Assembly: GCA_963815295.1 (NCBI GenBank) | Contig: CAWFFZ010000008.1 | Location: 1,054,001-1,118,000 of the forward strand | Source: JACDHG01 sp963815295 | Lineage (GTDB): Bacteria; Actinomycetota; Actinomycetes; Propionibacteriales; Nocardioidaceae | Direction: 5' to 3' | DNA length: 64,000 nucleotides | Shown: positions 62,442 through 64,000 of the stretch, piece by piece | Layout of the letters: each line of letters begins with the position of its first letter | Position numbering within the stretch: the first letter of the stretch is position 1 | Program-made: the position numbers and the translations under genes | The notes under the pieces: generated by a model | The model's database searches: none | The model's input: only the letters and a program-made list of their open reading frames with translations | What the model was told of the DNA's origin: nothing

Positions 62442-63400
62442 TGACGAGGCTGCGCCCCGGGGATGTCGACCTCTCGACCGTGCTCGCCGACGCCTATCTC
62501 GACAACCCGGTGATGACGGCGAGTGGTTGCGCAGCGTCAGGCCGGGAGTTGCACCAGTTCTTCGACGTCGCCGAGCTCGGCGCGGTCGTCACGAAGTCGA
62601 TCATGCGCGACCCCCGGTCCGGTCGCGCCACCCCGCGGATGGCGGAGACGCCCTCAGGGATGCTCAACTCCATCGGGCTGCAAGGTCCGGGGATCGACTC
62701 ATTCCTTGCCACGGACCTGCCGTGGCTGCTGCAGCACGACGCGCGGCCGATCGTGTCGATCGCCGGGGCGACTCTCGGGGAGTATGCCGAGCTGGCCCGC
62801 CGGGTCGGGAATACCCCCGGCGTCGCGGCCATCGAGGTCAACATCTCGTGCCCCAACGTCGAGAACCGGGGACTTGTGTTCGCCTGCGACCCGTTCCAGG
62901 CAGCTCGGGTGCTCGCCGTCGTACGCCGTGACACGCCCCGCGGCGTGCCCGTCTTCGCCAAGCTGTCTCCCGACGTCACGTCGATCGCTGAGGTTGCCAC
63001 CGCGGTGATGGAAGCCGGGGCCGACGGGCTCGTCCTCATCAACACCTTGCTGGGCCTCGATATCGACCTCGACACGTTGCGTCCGACACTCGGCGGTGTG
63101 ACCGGCGGTCTGTCCGGGCCCGCGATCCGCCCAGTCGCTTTGCGCGCCGTCTGGGAGGTAGCGCGGGAGCTCCCCGGTGTCCCTCTCATCGGCGTCGGCG
63201 GGATCCGTACCGGCGCAGACGCGTTGCAGTTCCTCGCCGCCGGCGCGAGCGCTGTCCAGGTCGGCACCGCTATCTTCAACGACCCCAGCGCACCGATCCG
63301 CGTCCTCCGTGAGCTGCGTGCCGAGCTCGCCGCGCGAGGAATCGCCAAGGTGTCCGAGGTGATTGGACTCGCGCACACGAACCACACCGGCAAGGAGTGA
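62441..63400 (+). CDS. pyrD: dihydroorotate dehydrogenase, class 1B catalytic subunit
   Basis: 319 residues, ATG 62441 in the pyrK stop (TGATG). FMN TIM barrel: PVMTASGCAASGRELHQFF, VTKSIMRDPRSGRATPR, EVNISCPNVENRG with the catalytic Cys of class 1 enzymes (class 2 has Ser), LINTLLGLDID and IGVGGIRTGADALQFLAAGA. No N-terminal membrane helix. With PyrK next to it, an NAD+-linked heterotetramer is expected. Confidence 0.95.
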   Translation: MTRLRPGDVDLSTVLADAYLDNPVMTASGCAASGRELHQFFDVAELGAVVTKSIMRDPRSGRATPRMAETPSGMLNSIGLQGPGIDSFLATDLPWLLQHDARPIVSIAGATLGEYAELARRVGNTPGVAAIEVNISCPNVENRGLVFACDPFQAARVLAVVRRDTPRGVPVFAKLSPDVTSIAEVATAVMEAGADGLVLINTLLGLDIDLDTLRPTLGGVTGGLSGPAIRPVALRAVWEVARELPGVPLIGVGGIRTGADALQFLAAGASAVQVGTAIFNDPSAPIRVLRELRAELAARGIAKVSEVIGLAHTNHTGKE

Positions 63401-63402
63401 CG

Positions 63403-64000
63403 ATGCCAGCACCGTTCGGGCGCAGGTTGTGGCAGATGATCGACAAGCTCGGCCCGTTGTGTGTCGGCATCGACCCACATGCCGCACTGCTGCGCGAGTG
63501 GGGACTGTCCGACGACGTGGCCGGACTCGAGCGGTTCACGATGACCTGTGCGGAGGCGTTCGGCGACCAGGTCGCGATCGTCAAGCCGCAGTCGGCTTTC
63601 TTCGAGCGCCACGGTGCGCGCGGCATCGCCGTCCTCGAGGCACTGGTGGCCGAGCTGCGCAGCAGCAGCACCCTCGTCCTGCTCGATGCCAAACGAGGCG
63701 ACATCGGGTCCACGATGCTTGGCTACGCCGAGGCGTATCTCGACCAGACCTCGTCACTCGCGGTCGACGCGATCACCGTCCACCCCTACTTGGGATTCGA
63801 GTCGCTGCGGCCAGCCATCGACGTTGCAGAGGCCAATGGAGCGGGCGTCTTCGTGCTGGCGCTCACGTCGAACGCCGAGGCAGAGAGTGTGCAGGCCGCC
63901 CGGCTGAGTGGCGCGACGGTGGCCGGCAATGTCTTGGCGGCGATCCGCAGCGAGAACGCCGGAGCCGACCCGATGGGGTCGTTCGGAGCTGTCGTCGGGG
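63403..64000 (+). CDS. pyrF: orotidine 5'-phosphate decarboxylase, truncated by the window end
   Basis: 199 complete codons from ATG 63403 (AAGGAG at 63392-63397) remain open to the last base. LCVGIDPHAALLREWGL, VAIVKPQSAFFERHGARG, the catalytic VLLDAKRGDIGSTMLGYAEAY (Asp and Lys of DxKxxD) and ITVHPYLGFESL identify the longer, mycobacterial type (PyrF group 2). Final step to UMP. Confidence 0.95.
   Translation, partial: MPAPFGRRLWQMIDKLGPLCVGIDPHAALLREWGLSDDVAGLERFTMTCAEAFGDQVAIVKPQSAFFERHGARGIAVLEALVAELRSSSTLVLLDAKRGDIGSTMLGYAEAYLDQTSSLAVDAITVHPYLGFESLRPAIDVAEANGAGVFVLALTSNAEAESVQAARLSGATVAGNVLAAIRSENAGADPMGSFGAVVG

Overview
The window is GC-rich actinobacterial chromosome. Gene content and order point to the Propionibacteriales, most likely Nocardioidaceae: SsgB-like and BldD regulators, phosphatidylinositol-mannoside genes (pgsA, patA, pimA), a thrS / Ap4A-phosphorylase-type HIT / pgsA / pdxS / pdxT / yebC / ruvCAB / yajC-secDF / apt / relA order that parallels Mycobacterium tuberculosis, many GTG starts, 1-8 nt gene overlaps and TANNNT -10 boxes. 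The genus is an inference. No insertion sequence, phage or CRISPR array was seen.

Layout. 1-1.7 kb: the end of a pabC-like gene, then broken SRPBCC and CGNR zinc-finger genes and a frameshifted ssgB. 1.96 kb: tRNA-Val(CAC). 2.0-4.7 kb: a small membrane protein, a Tat-exported PhoX-type phosphatase and a PEP mutase/isocitrate lyase family enzyme. 4.9-15.7 kb: thrS, HIT protein, a minus-strand EF-G-like GTPase with a lipoprotein, pgsA-patA-pimA, a LemA-like protein, pdxS and a DUF6891 protein. 15.7-18.4 kb: a palindrome-rich control region and three cell-surface genes inserted between pdxS and pdxT. 18.5-28.7 kb: pdxT, yebC, ruvCAB, yajC-secD-secF-apt and relA. 28.7-34.7 kb: a DUF349 protein with a 48-bp repeat array, a membrane stub in the ppiB position, a metallo-hydrolase, hisS and aspS. 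34.8-41.0 kb: a five-gene peptide ABC importer. 41-46 kb: rarA, two alaS-linked membrane genes and alaS. 46-53.6 kb: ruvX, mltG, the shikimate genes aroE/C/K/B/Q with a prepilin peptidase, efp and nusB. 53.6-64 kb: bldD on the minus strand, then a PyrR-controlled pyrimidine operon pyrR-B-C-carA-carB-pyrK-pyrD-pyrF, cut by the window end.

Working together: the 49-52.5 kb block makes chorismate; the final operon makes UMP, with a PyrR-binding RNA element ahead of pyrR; pgsA, patA and pimA start PIM synthesis; pdxS and pdxT form PLP synthase although about 3.5 kb separates them; SecD and SecF form the export motor. BldD keeps its c-di-GMP signature, so a c-di-GMP-gated programme is likely.

The sequence carries repeated single-base frameshifts in genes that should be essential (secD, pimA, aroK) and in ssgB, the DUF6891 gene and the first 1.2 kb. 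Most run in the +1 direction, and I read them mainly as base-call errors. The most novel region is the three-gene surface cassette at 16.0-18.4 kb with its upstream palindromes. The products share sequence motifs with one another and resemble TasA/camelysin-type exported proteins only loosely.
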